Assembly (NCBI GenBank): GCA_028868335.1
Contig: JAGWUU010000034.1
Span: forward strand, 1-16,414
Reading direction: 5' to 3'
Origin: Sphingomonadales bacterium
GTDB taxonomy: Bacteria > Pseudomonadota > Alphaproteobacteria > Sphingomonadales > Sphingomonadaceae
DNA: 16,414 nucleotides
How positions within the stretch are numbered: position 1 is the first letter of the stretch; the number at the start of each line of letters is the position of its first letter. The notes under the pieces were generated by a model. That model did no database searches. It was not told the origin of the DNA and worked only from the letters and a program-made list of their open reading frames with translations. The translations under genes were made by a program, and so were the position numbers. Of the stretch, positions 5,128 to 12,616 are shown piece after piece.

Positions 5128-7266
5128 ATGAACGGCAACCACGGTCAGTCGTTGACGACGATCGGCTCGCGCGATCTCGCGGCGATCGGGCACCACCATT
5201 CTCACGGCCAAGACCGGCTCGACCTTGCGGATTCGTTCGCCTTCTTCCGTCGGCATGCACTGTTGATCCTGGGAACGACGACGCTCGTTCTGCTGGTGGC
5301 GCTGGCCGCATCGCTGCTGATGCCCAAAACCTATCGTGCGAAGGCCGTGGTCATGCTGGTCGGCAACGCTGCCCAGGCCGGGCAGGCTGATCCCACCCGG
5401 GCGGGCCAGGTCGCGATCAGCAACGAGCTGGTGGAAACCCAGGCCGAAGTCATCACCTCGCGCGACATGGCCGAACGCGTCGTGGATCGCCTCGATCTCG
5501 ACAAGGGCATGAATGCCCAACAGCGCGAGACACTGGTGACAGACCTTGACCAGAAGGTTGGCGCCGAACGAACAGGTGAAAGCTATGCCCTGGCGATCCA
5601 TTACGATGCCCGGACGCCGGGCGAAGCGGCGCTGATCGCCAACACCTTCGCGCAACAATACAGCCAGTGGGACCTGCTTACCGAGCAGCAGCGCAATGCC
5701 GATACGCGCAAGTCCATGGAGGGTCGCCTGATCCAGTTGCGGGCGCAGGCCCAGGCGGATACGCAGGCGCTCCAGCAATACCGCATCGCAAACAATCTGC
5801 TGAGCACTTCGGGCGCGTCGCTGACCGAACAGGAAATATCCAATTACAATCAGGAGGTGGCAAAGGCCAAGGCCGAGGCCGCGGAAGACGAGGCGCGCCT
5901 CAACACGGCGCTGCGCCAGCTAAAGTCGGGGTCCAACGGCGATGACGTGGGCGAAGCGCTTGGTTCGCAGGTTGTTTCCGGGATGCGCGCGCAGGAGACC
6001 CAGCTTGCCGGACAGGTCGCGAGCCTGTCCGCGCGTTATGGCCAGAACCATCCCGAACTGATCCGCACGCGTAGTCAGCTCGCTGAAGTGCGCCAGCAAA
6101 TCCAGGCGGAAATCGGCCGGGTCGTGTCGAACCTGCGCGCCAAGGCCGACGTATCGAACCAGCGCCTGACCTCGCTCACCGCCAGTCTTGGCACCGCCCA
6201 GTCGAAGCTGTCGCAGAACAACGCCGCGATGGTTGGCCTGACCGGGCTTGAACGCAACGCCGCAGCCTCGCAGGCGATTTATGATAACTACCTGAGCAGC
6301 TACAAGCAGTTGCTTGCGGCCGAAGGGACCGAGCGGCCCAACGCGCGCGTTCTGACCTGGGCGAGCCCGCCGCGTACCCCGCTGAGTCCGAATCTGAAGC
6401 TCAACATGGCGCTGGCCGCCGTGATCGGACTCGGCCTTGGAATCCTCGCTGCCTATGTCGCCGAGGCGCTGCTTCAGGGCCTGACCACTCCGGAACAGGT
6501 GGAGGACCTGACCGGCCAGCCGTTCCTTGCCTCCATTCCGTTGCTGTCCTCGGTCGGGACCGGACAGTCGCAGACGATGAGCGCCATTCGCGACGAGCCC
6601 TATTCGGTGTTTACCGAAGCGTTCCGGGCGCTCGGAACCTCGCTGGACATGAGCACGCACGGCAGCGCCAAGGTCGTGGCGATCACCTCGGCATTGCCTG
6701 GCGAAGGCAAGACGGTCGTTTCAAGCTGCCTTGCCCATATCTATGCCACCAGCGGCTTGCGCACCGTGCTGATCGACTGCGATCTTCGACGCCAGGGGAT
6801 CAGCCGTCTGCTCAACCTTCGTTCGCGCCAGAATGGATTGCTGGAAGTCCTCGATGGCCGAACCAAGGTCAACTTCAAGGGCGTGGACAACGAAGAGTTC
6901 GTGTTCTGGACTCTGCCCATCATCCCCAGCGACGAGGATGGGGAGCAACTCATCGCCGGGCAACCGTTCGCAGATCTGCTTGAGCAGTTGCGGGGGCAGT
7001 TCGATCGGATCGTCCTTGATCTTCCCCCCGTATTGCCGGTCGCATACACGCGCACCGTGGCAGCGCGCGCCGATACGGTGGTGATGATCGCCCATTGGCG
7101 CAAGACTTCGGCGTTCGCCCTGCGCGCGGCGTTGCGGCGCCTTCCGCCCGATCAGGTCAATGTCGCCGGGGTTGCGCTCAACCAGGTCGACATGCGCCGT
7201 CGGGCCTATTTCGGGCGGCTGGACCCTGCCTTCTACTACAAGAAGTACCGCGAGTATTACGCGTGA
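5128..7266 (+). CDS. Wzc-like polysaccharide co-polymerase / BY-type tyrosine autokinase
   Basis: 712-aa inner-membrane protein combining Wzz-type chain-length regulation with a cytoplasmic bacterial tyrosine kinase. First membrane helix about 43-65; long periplasmic, largely helical and coiled-coil region about 70-415; second helix about 426-448. The kinase domain follows with Walker A ALPGEGKT (Lys528), Walker A' VLIDCD (Asp550, Asp552) and Walker B IVLD (Asp631). The tail has a tyrosine cluster (Tyr694, 703, 704, 707, 710, 711) for autophosphorylation. A strong Shine-Dalgarno sequence (AGGAG) lies seven bases before the ATG. In gellan-type sphingan clusters the chain-length and kinase parts are usually described as two proteins (GelC and GelE); here they are fused as in E. 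coli Wzc. The stop codon overlaps the GTG of the next gene (GTGA), implying translational coupling. It should work with the export protein at 1808-2413. Confidence 0.95.
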   Translation: MNGNHGQSLTTIGSRDLAAIGHHHSHGQDRLDLADSFAFFRRHALLILGTTTLVLLVALAASLLMPKTYRAKAVVMLVGNAAQAGQADPTRAGQVAISNELVETQAEVITSRDMAERVVDRLDLDKGMNAQQRETLVTDLDQKVGAERTGESYALAIHYDARTPGEAALIANTFAQQYSQWDLLTEQQRNADTRKSMEGRLIQLRAQAQADTQALQQYRIANNLLSTSGASLTEQEISNYNQEVAKAKAEAAEDEARLNTALRQLKSGSNGDDVGEALGSQVVSGMRAQETQLAGQVASLSARYGQNHPELIRTRSQLAEVRQQIQAEIGRVVSNLRAKADVSNQRLTSLTASLGTAQSKLSQNNAAMVGLTGLERNAAASQAIYDNYLSSYKQLLAAEGTERPNARVLTWASPPRTPLSPNLKLNMALAAVIGLGLGILAAYVAEALLQGLTTPEQVEDLTGQPFLASIPLLSSVGTGQSQTMSAIRDEPYSVFTEAFRALGTSLDMSTHGSAKVVAITSALPGEGKTVVSSCLAHIYATSGLRTVLIDCDLRRQGISRLLNLRSRQNGLLEVLDGRTKVNFKGVDNEEFVFWTLPIIPSDEDGEQLIAGQPFADLLEQLRGQFDRIVLDLPPVLPVAYTRTVAARADTVVMIAHWRKTSAFALRAALRRLPPDQVNVAGVALNQVDMRRRAYFGRLDPAFYYKKYREYYA

Positions 7267-8402
7267 CCGGGCTCGACCCGGGAAACCTGCTCATCCGTTC
7301 CGCACCGCAGCGGTTTTCCCAACCCCGTGTTGCGATCGTTCACTACTGGCTGGTCGCGATGCGGGGAGGAGAGCGGGTCGTTGAGCGCCTGCTCCACCTG
7401 TTTCCCCAGGCCGATCTGTTCACCCACGTCTATGCCCCAGAGCGAATGTCGGCGGCGATCCGCGCCGCCCGGGTCCAGACCAGTTTCATCGATCGGTTGC
7501 CATTTTCGCGTCGGCTCTATCAGTACTATCTGCCACTCATGCCCGTCGCGCTGGAGGAGTTTGATCTGTCGGCCTACGACATCGTGATCAGCAGCGAATC
7601 CGGTCCGGCGAAGGGGATCATCACCCGCCCTGACAGCATGCACCTGTGCTACTGCCATTCGCCCATGCGCTACCTGTGGGACCACTATCACCAGTACAAA
7701 GCCGAAGCGAGCCGGCCCGCTCGCCTGGCCATGCCGCTGATGTACAACCGGCTGCGGCAATGGGACGTTTCATCCAGCGCGCGGGTCGATCGCTTTGCCG
7801 CCAACTCCAATTTCATTCGCCAGCGGATTGCCAAGGTGTGGCGAAGGGACGCGACCGTGATCCATCCGCCGGTCGATACCAACCTGTTCACCCCGTCGGT
7901 CGATGTCGGGGACTTCTATCTGTGGGTCGGGCAGCTCGTTCCCTACAAGCGGCCGGACATTGCCGTCGATGCCTTCACGGCCAACGGCAAGCCTCTGGTG
8001 GTAGTCGGCGCCGGGAAGCTGGCGTCGCGATTGCGAGCCCGGGCCGGGCCAAACGTCACATTTATCGAGCGCATGAATTTCAATGAATTACGCCAGGCCT
8101 ACGCTCGCTGCCGCGCGCTGGTAATGACTGCGGAGGAAGACTTTGGAATTACCCCGGTGGAGGCCATGGCCTCGGGACGGCCGGTAATCGCCTATGGTCG
8201 CGGCGGGGCGCTCGATACGGTCGAAGACGGCGTGACCGGCCTGTTCTACCACGATCAGGATTCGTCGGACCTGAGCCTTGCCGTTGACGGGATGGAGCGG
8301 ACCTTGCGCGACTTCAATCCGCGCGATGCACTGCAACGCGCCAGTGCCTTTGCCCCGGAACATTTCGATCGGAAGATCAGGGCTTTGCTGCAAGCGGAAT
8401 AG
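7263..8402 (+). CDS. GT4-family glycosyltransferase
   Basis: 379-aa GT-B glycosyltransferase of the cytoplasmic repeat-unit assembly line. The N-terminal Rossmann domain starts VAIVHYWLVAMRGGERVVE; further motifs are LCYCHSPMRYLWD (128-140), VIHPPVDTNLF (199-209) and WVGQLVPYKRPD. The C-terminal nucleotide-sugar domain has EEDFGITPVEAMASGRPV with the EX7E pair Glu292/Glu300. The donor could be GDP-mannose or another nucleotide sugar, as close relatives are mannosyltransferase-like, but specificity is not readable. The start is the GTG at 7263, which overlaps the TGA of the Wzc-like gene in GTGA and fits just before the first conserved strand; the frame stays open further upstream to 7095, but that part is a shadow of the kinase gene. 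The 3' end overlaps the convergent GT4 gene by 26 bp. Confidence 0.92.
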   Translation: MTGLDPGNLLIRSAPQRFSQPRVAIVHYWLVAMRGGERVVERLLHLFPQADLFTHVYAPERMSAAIRAARVQTSFIDRLPFSRRLYQYYLPLMPVALEEFDLSAYDIVISSESGPAKGIITRPDSMHLCYCHSPMRYLWDHYHQYKAEASRPARLAMPLMYNRLRQWDVSSSARVDRFAANSNFIRQRIAKVWRRDATVIHPPVDTNLFTPSVDVGDFYLWVGQLVPYKRPDIAVDAFTANGKPLVVVGAGKLASRLRARAGPNVTFIERMNFNELRQAYARCRALVMTAEEDFGITPVEAMASGRPVIAYGRGGALDTVEDGVTGLFYHDQDSSDLSLAVDGMERTLRDFNPRDALQRASAFAPEHFDRKIRALLQAE

Positions 8403-9543
8403 TGCCGGTGTCCGTTCCCTGCGCGATCGAGTCCGACGATCGGCGCGAGGTTATTTCAGCCAGCGCATTGACGACCGATTGCGCGGAATTCCGCCAGGTG
8501 AAGGCGCTTGCCCTGCGCTGTCCCGCTTCGGTCAGGCTTGCCAGTCGCGCGGAATCGTTCACGATCCCGTCGATTGCCGATGCCCAGGCGGCGGGATCGT
8601 CGGGATCGACCAGAATCGCTGCTGTCCCCGCGACTTCGGGAAGCGCTCCGCCGGTCGAAGCGATAACCGGGCACCCGCAAGCCATCGCTTCGATCAGCGG
8701 GATGCCAAATCCCTCCGTGCGGGAGGGGAGCAGGAATAACCTGGCGCCGCAGTAGAGCGAAACGAGTTCGGAATCGCTGATCCTGCCGATGAACCGGACC
8801 GTTCCGTCTTCCAGATCGGTCGGGGGGATGAGCTTGAGCATCTCATCGGAGCCGGTGACGACCAGAGGCAGGCTGCGATCGCTTCGGGCACGGCACGCCG
8901 CGAGGACGGTGCCGAGGTTCTTGTGCGGCGCGGGGTGGCCAAGGGCCAGAAGGTATTCACCCGCCGTCAGTCCCAGCCTCTCAAGTATCGCAGGGCAAGC
9001 CTTCACTCTGTCCAGGTGATCGAATCCGTTCGGCACCAGCGGCGCGGTTATCGACGTGGCGACGCCATGCGCCTTCAGGCGGTCGCGCGAATGGGCGGAG
9101 ACGGTGGTTACTGCCGCAGCCCGGCGCGCGATCATGGGTTGAAGCAGGCGATAGGCCAGACGGAACGCCCGACTGTAACTGGCCGGCGTGTCGTGTACCT
9201 GCGCATCGTGGATCAGCACGAATTGCGAGCGCCGGAATACCGGGCCCATGTTGCAAAGGCTCAGCAGGATCGCGTTTGGTCGCAGGCGGGCCAGCACGCC
9301 CTGTTCCCACAGATAGCCCCTCAAGCGCGAACGATGGATCACGCTGGTATTGGGCAGGCCGAGCCTGTTGCGGATTTCCAGATCGCTCGGAGCGCCTCGG
9401 GGCACGGCCACCGAAAGCCTCAGTACGGGCCGGGACGTTCGCGATGCCATTGCCCGGACGATTTCCGTCGCGGTGCGATCGACCCCGGATATGGGTCGAG
9501 TGAGGAAGCGACCGTTTATCAGGATGTCGAGTGCGTCTGGCAT
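8377..9543 (-). CDS. GT4-family glycosyltransferase (GT1/GT4 fold)
   Basis: 388-aa GT-B glycosyltransferase. N-terminal domain with ILINGRFLTRPISGVDRTA (a loop typical of WbaP-partner GT4 enzymes), FVLIHDAQVHD and VTTVSAHSRDRL. C-terminal domain with YLLALGHPAPHKNL, TVRFIGRISDSELVSLY and LLPSRTEGFGIPLIEAMACG, with the EX7E pair Glu277/Glu285. It adds one sugar to the lipid-linked intermediate; donor and acceptor are unknown. The start chosen is the ATG at 9543, which directly precedes the first beta strand; an open frame to 9624 exists but overlaps the upstream gene. It is 16 bp downstream of the GT2 gene on the same strand, so the two form an operon. It has no evident Shine-Dalgarno sequence and may depend on coupling with the GT2 gene. 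Confidence 0.92.
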   Translation of the reverse strand: MPDALDILINGRFLTRPISGVDRTATEIVRAMASRTSRPVLRLSVAVPRGAPSDLEIRNRLGLPNTSVIHRSRLRGYLWEQGVLARLRPNAILLSLCNMGPVFRRSQFVLIHDAQVHDTPASYSRAFRLAYRLLQPMIARRAAAVTTVSAHSRDRLKAHGVATSITAPLVPNGFDHLDRVKACPAILERLGLTAGEYLLALGHPAPHKNLGTVLAACRARSDRSLPLVVTGSDEMLKLIPPTDLEDGTVRFIGRISDSELVSLYCGARLFLLPSRTEGFGIPLIEAMACGCPVIASTGGALPEVAGTAAILVDPDDPAAWASAIDGIVNDSARLASLTEAGQRRASAFTWRNSAQSVVNALAEITSRRSSDSIAQGTDTGTIPLAAKP

Positions 9544-9559
9544 CGTGGCGACCAATGAA

Positions 9560-10480
9560 TCAAATCTGTTCGATCCGCCCGGGATCGATGGAACCGCGCA
9601 GGACATCGGCGAAAGCCATGGCATTGCCGATGAGGCGGCCCCGCCGGTCGATGTCCGCCTCTGGCCACAGGCTGCGAGCCAGATTCATCGTCAGGTTGCG
9701 GAGCAGCAGTCCGTAGCCGTGAACCGCGCTTATGGTCCGCTTGCGCCGGAGGTAGAGGATGTTCGCGACCTGGGCATAGCCGAACCTTCGCCCCGAAACC
9801 CGACCCGATCGCGTTCCAAGGTGAATGCCGGAAAGGTCCGCTGAGCGCAGCATTGATCCCCGACGACCGAGGCGCGCCGAAAAATCGACATCTTCCTGCC
9901 AACCGTAGAGCGGCAGCTTTTCATCGAAACGCAAATTCTCGGCGGCGGAAAGGCGGATCGCCATGTTGCATCCGTAAAGCCAGGTAGTGCGCTCGGTTTG
10001 CGCGCCGGCCTGCCTTGACTGCGTGGCGAGTCGGGCGAGCGCGTCAGCGGCGTGGATTTCGCCGGTGTGGGCGCCATCGGCGACAAGGTGGCCGGTCAGC
10101 CCGACCAGGGAAGAATCCTGGCGCATCAGCCGCTCGATCTGTTCCAGAAAGTCCGGCACGGGGATGAAGTCATCGTCGATGAACACCACCACGTCGCTCT
10201 TGCCCTTGAGGAAGTCGAGCGCCGCATTGCGCTGGCGGCACAGGCCCTTGGGTGCGAACAGAACCGTTTCGCCGGGGCTTTCGGAAATGAGCCCCCGGAC
10301 ATCGTCGTCGCAGGTCGCGACCACCACCACGCCATCAGCGGGACGAGTCTGGTCTGGAAGCAGAGAAACGATCCGGTCAATTGATTGGGGTCTGCCGACC
10401 GTGGCGATCGCAACGTGAATGCGAAGCTTGTCGTGATCGGGCGGTGAAAACAAAACGCACCTCGTCAATTGATCTGTCAC
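9560..10480 (-). CDS. GT2-family glycosyltransferase
   Basis: 306-aa GT-A enzyme. The first conserved block is HVAIATVGRPQSI, then GLCRQRNAAL (79-88). The nucleotide-sugar/metal-binding acidic run is FIDDDF (Asp102-104), and the catalytic-base region is YGWQEDVDFSARL (Glu196-Asp197). No N-terminal membrane helix is present, so it is cytosolic or peripherally attached. It is predicted to add one residue to the undecaprenyl-linked repeat unit. The start is a GTG at 10480 preceded by GGAA only, so it is moderately uncertain; the conserved domain begins at about residue 21. It is first gene of a two-gene minus-strand unit with the GT4 gene, and is separated from the 95-aa gene by a hairpin. Confidence 0.9.
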   Translation of the reverse strand: MTDQLTRCVLFSPPDHDKLRIHVAIATVGRPQSIDRIVSLLPDQTRPADGVVVVATCDDDVRGLISESPGETVLFAPKGLCRQRNAALDFLKGKSDVVVFIDDDFIPVPDFLEQIERLMRQDSSLVGLTGHLVADGAHTGEIHAADALARLATQSRQAGAQTERTTWLYGCNMAIRLSAAENLRFDEKLPLYGWQEDVDFSARLGRRGSMLRSADLSGIHLGTRSGRVSGRRFGYAQVANILYLRRKRTISAVHGYGLLLRNLTMNLARSLWPEADIDRRGRLIGNAMAFADVLRGSIDPGRIEQI

Positions 10481-10541
10481 TGCCGTTCCAGGCGGGTTCG
10501 GATCGAGATTAACTGTCAGGCGCTAAAGGAGAAACCAGTCA

Positions 10542-10557
10542 TTGGTGTCACCACCAA
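10542..10557 (-). terminator. Hairpin after the 95-aa gene
   Basis: On the minus strand TTGGTG-GTGA-CACCAA forms a perfect 6-bp stem with a GNRA-type tetraloop, followed by a T-rich stretch (TGGTTTCTCCTTT). It begins 23 bases after the stop codon of the 95-aa gene and lies upstream of the GT2 gene, so it is a plausible weak intrinsic terminator or attenuator between them. Confidence 0.45.
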
Positions 10558-10580
10558 GGGAGTATCGGCAACTGACCGCT

Positions 10581-10868
10581 TCAATTCGCCTTTTGATCGC
10601 CCTGCTCGATGCTGGTTGCCAGTCCACGCAGGAGATCGGGCAGTTGGTCGTGCAGGTCGAACATCCGATAAAGGTTTACCGTTGCGCCAAGCATGGCAAA
10701 GGCGACCGTGTGGCCGGGCAAGCCCAGCTTCACGAATCGGGCATAGCCATTGATCATCGAATCACTGATTTCCTGGAAATCGGAGAAATGGATCGAACTG
10801 TTTTCGTCCATTAGCAATTCGTGCAACCCCCACAGAATTTTATCAGTACGATCAGGCGGTTCGGCCAT
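10581..10868 (-). CDS. Hypothetical 95-aa protein, unrecognised
   Basis: 95-aa soluble protein with a well placed Shine-Dalgarno sequence (GGGAG, six bases before the ATG at 10868). The N-terminal part is acidic and mixed (ILWGLHELLMDENSSIHFSDF); the middle is a hydrophobic helix-like stretch (FVKLGLPGHTVAFAMLGATV) that is too polar for a confident membrane segment; the end is amphipathic and helical (LPDLLRGLATSIEQ). No known domain is recognised. It is embedded between glycosyltransferases and the cell-wall hydrolase, on the same strand as both, with a long AT-rich leader (10869-11109) and a hairpin after it. It may be an accessory or regulatory factor of the polysaccharide locus, but this is context only. 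Confidence 0.75.
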   Translation of the reverse strand: MAEPPDRTDKILWGLHELLMDENSSIHFSDFQEISDSMINGYARFVKLGLPGHTVAFAMLGATVNLYRMFDLHDQLPDLLRGLATSIEQGDQKAN

Positions 10869-11109
10869 GTCAAGCTCCCACCGATGATAATTTACCGGTT
10901 CGAATTTTATGGCATTGTATGCGAAAATTCGATTGTGGACACAGACGATAGCCAGAAGATGGATGCTGCAATAGCAAGCCGACTATATATTCCCCAACAT
11001 TGTTCCTTCTCCTCTATTTACTGGCTATCGCATTGTCGTGAATCTATTTCCGATACTTCTGAACGAGATGACATGCACTATGTCATGAATTTGACAGGAT
11101 CCCGATCAA
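10869..11109. other. AT-rich intergenic region with nested inverted repeats
   Basis: 241 bp clearly richer in A/T than its flanks, between the hydrolase stop and the 95-aa gene start. It contains a perfect 10-bp inverted repeat CGATAGCCAG / CTGGCTATCG (10946-10955 and 11021-11030), a 7-bp dyad (11068-11086), and a TATATA box on the minus strand near 10984-10990. Also on the minus strand there is a tiny ORF of 5 codons (11000-10983, ATG...TAG) preceded by AGGAG. A plus-strand frame is open through it but is not convincing as a gene. The most likely content is the promoter and leader of the 95-aa gene. Confidence 0.5.
11068..11086. promoter_or_regulatory. Perfect dyad ATGACAT-N5-ATGTCAT
   Basis: ATGACATGCACTATGTCAT is a perfect 7-bp inverted repeat around five bases, 23 bp after the hydrolase stop and about 200 bp upstream of the 95-aa gene. 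Its size fits a dimeric helix-turn-helix operator; its ligand is unknown. It could instead form a small 3' hairpin of the hydrolase transcript. Confidence 0.35.
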
Positions 11110-12369
11110 CTACCGTTCCTGCATGAAGGAACGGATCGCGTCGGGTTGGGTTGGCAGGCACTGATTGCTATCCGCCCGGGGAGCCGTGCGGCAGTCCCAC
11201 AAGGCCAGCACGTTTCCAGAACTCCGGTCACGGATCAGCACGAATTGCGGCAAGGAACGATCTTCCGTGTCGACCCCGGCGTTGCGTGTCGCCGCATCGT
11301 GGTCGACATAGCCGAGCACCCGGCAATCCGGCCGCGCCGAACAGCGACCCAGCGCATCAATGGCCCAACGGCCGTTCGGTATTCCTGCGCCGAGCGCCAT
11401 GACGATCGCGGTCGATTTGATCGGTTTGACGATAGGGCCGATCTCATCGACTCCCTTTGCGAGGGGCAGGTCGATCAGGCTTGGCGTCTCCGCTTCGATC
11501 TGCGGGCCTACCTTGCGTAACTTAGCGGGATCACTGCCCTTGGGCACGAAATTCCCTTGCCCGTCGATCCCGAGGCGTGCCGTGCCGGGGCCAGCATAGT
11601 TGGTCGGGTTGGCGATCATCCCGGCCTTGAGCGGCGCTGCCGATGGCCAGCCGTAGAAAATATGACGTCCGACCTTTGCAAGGCGAACCAGTTGCGAACT
11701 CCACCACGGGGTTACGTAGTCGGCGTGATAGTGGGTCGCCTGCATGACATCGAGGTCGACCGAACCGCTCAGCGCCGCTTCGGCGCGCTGGCGGGCCAGG
11801 ACCCAGCTCGTTGGGCTGGGGCGTCGCTGATCCAGCGAGCCGTCGCAGGTGAAGGTGAACTGGCAGCCGGTCTTGCGCTCCGATCCCTGCAGGACGACGC
11901 CGCATACTGTCTTGGGGAAACTTGGGTGGTGCAGGCGATTGAGCACGACCTGCATCACGGAGCGCTGGCCTTCCGGGTCGTTTCCAGATTCATACCATGC
12001 GGCCGCGGCGAGGCACGATACCGCCTGTTCGCGATCGTCGAACGAACCATTGAAGAAGAACGGCCTTGCCGGCTTCGCTCCCGCGCCCGCAGTCGTCAAC
12101 ATGACGGCCGCTTTCGCAAGGATGCCGCTTCCGCTTGCGAAATCGGCACCAGCCCTGGTCCACAGGGGCATCGTGCCTTGCGGCGGTGGGGGTGAGGCCG
12201 GCAAGGCCTGGGGGGGACCCGAAGTTCGTGCCTGAACCTCCGGAGCTTCCACCTGGAGGCCGACCGCGAAAGGCATCGCTGAAACAATGAGCGCGAGCAG
12301 CCCCAGCCGGCCAGTGGTGGCCGGATCATGCATCAGGGCGGTGATGCTGGAACGGAGGGCTGCGGTCAC
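11110..12369 (-). CDS. SleB-type cell wall hydrolase (Hydrolase_2) with extra C-terminal region
   Basis: 419-aa envelope protein. A membrane segment or uncleaved signal lies at residues 22-38, followed by a Pro-rich linker (51-64). The SleB-type catalytic domain, about 112-245, has AAAAWYESGNDPEGQ (Glu127 as the predicted catalytic acid), VMQVVLNRLHHPSFPKTVCGV, FTFTCDGS and ATHYHADYVTPWW. Enzymes of this family cleave peptidoglycan, as lytic transglycosylases or amidases. The remaining ~170 residues are not a domain I know and contain paired cysteines (CSARPDC and a CX10C pair), perhaps disulfides in the periplasm. The start is a GTG at 12369 with GGAG eight bases upstream. It sits inside the polysaccharide locus, divergent from the polymerase, and may open the wall for the export complex (inference). 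A 16-bp dyad lies 36 bp upstream. Confidence 0.9.
   Translation of the reverse strand: MTAALRSSITALMHDPATTGRLGLLALIVSAMPFAVGLQVEAPEVQARTSGPPQALPASPPPPQGTMPLWTRAGADFASGSGILAKAAVMLTTAGAGAKPARPFFFNGSFDDREQAVSCLAAAAWYESGNDPEGQRSVMQVVLNRLHHPSFPKTVCGVVLQGSERKTGCQFTFTCDGSLDQRRPSPTSWVLARQRAEAALSGSVDLDVMQATHYHADYVTPWWSSQLVRLAKVGRHIFYGWPSAAPLKAGMIANPTNYAGPGTARLGIDGQGNFVPKGSDPAKLRKVGPQIEAETPSLIDLPLAKGVDEIGPIVKPIKSTAIVMALGAGIPNGRWAIDALGRCSARPDCRVLGYVDHDAATRNAGVDTEDRSLPQFVLIRDRSSGNVLALWDCRTAPRADSNQCLPTQPDAIRSFMQER
11113..11134 (-). repeat. Inverted repeat at the 3' end of the hydrolase gene
   Basis: CCGTTCCT and AGGAACGG pair perfectly (8 bp) around a 6-nt loop and cover the last codons before the hydrolase stop. 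No T-run follows on the minus strand, so it may only stabilise the transcript end, or it may be a weak terminator together with the dyad at 11068-11086. Confidence 0.4.
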
Positions 12370-12616
12370 GAGATTGCTCCGTTTGGGAAGCGCCGTCGGA
12401 AACGTGCAAACCTGTTTGCATCAAGGCGGACGCCGGGGCGATGTCGCAAAGGGAGTAAAGGTCAATTCATCCGGCTTAGGATCGTCGGCTGAGGGCCGCA
12501 TTCCCCAAACGGGCTAATCCTTATCCCACCGGCTATTGTCGCGCGCTGCGCTGCTAGAATGACGCGGCGTCGCCGAGCTGCGGCGCTTGCGAATAGGCCG
12601 CCAAGCGGGGACCAAA
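12370..12616. promoter_or_regulatory. Divergent promoter region between hydrolase and polymerase
   Basis: 247 bp between divergent starts. It carries the dyad at 12405-12420 near the hydrolase, and a long-range 9-bp inverted repeat (CCGTTTGGG at 12379-12387 with CCCAAACGG at 12504-12512). A GC-rich stretch lies before the polymerase. No gene is seen. The -35/-10 elements could not be assigned with confidence. Confidence 0.45.
12405..12420. promoter_or_regulatory. Dyad TGCAAACCTGTTTGCA, candidate LacI/PurR-type operator
   Basis: TGCAAAC and GTTTGCA are perfect inverted half-sites around CT, 36 bp upstream of the hydrolase start. The half-site resembles operators of the LacI/GalR family (TGNAA-N-TTNCA type). 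This suggests carbon-source or metabolite control of the hydrolase or of the divergent polymerase; no such repressor gene is present in the window. Confidence 0.45.

Noticed and set aside
10542..10814. Plus-strand frame antisense to the 95-aa gene, preceded by AAAGGAG
   Set aside because: Its start is a TTG and its translation has no protein-like pattern, while the minus-strand gene has a better start and composition.
10883..11126. Plus-strand frame (ATG at 10883) of 80 codons across the AT-rich gap
   Set aside because: No Shine-Dalgarno sequence, many rare A/T-ending codons, overlaps the hydrolase 3' end and the region reads better as a regulatory gap; worth a conservation check only.
9210..11260. 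Identical 18-bp word (GGATCAGCACGAATTGCG) in the GT4 gene near 9210 and the hydrolase gene near 11235
   Set aside because: Both encode similar QFVLI-H/R-D strands in the same frame; most likely coincidence of codon use rather than a functional repeat.
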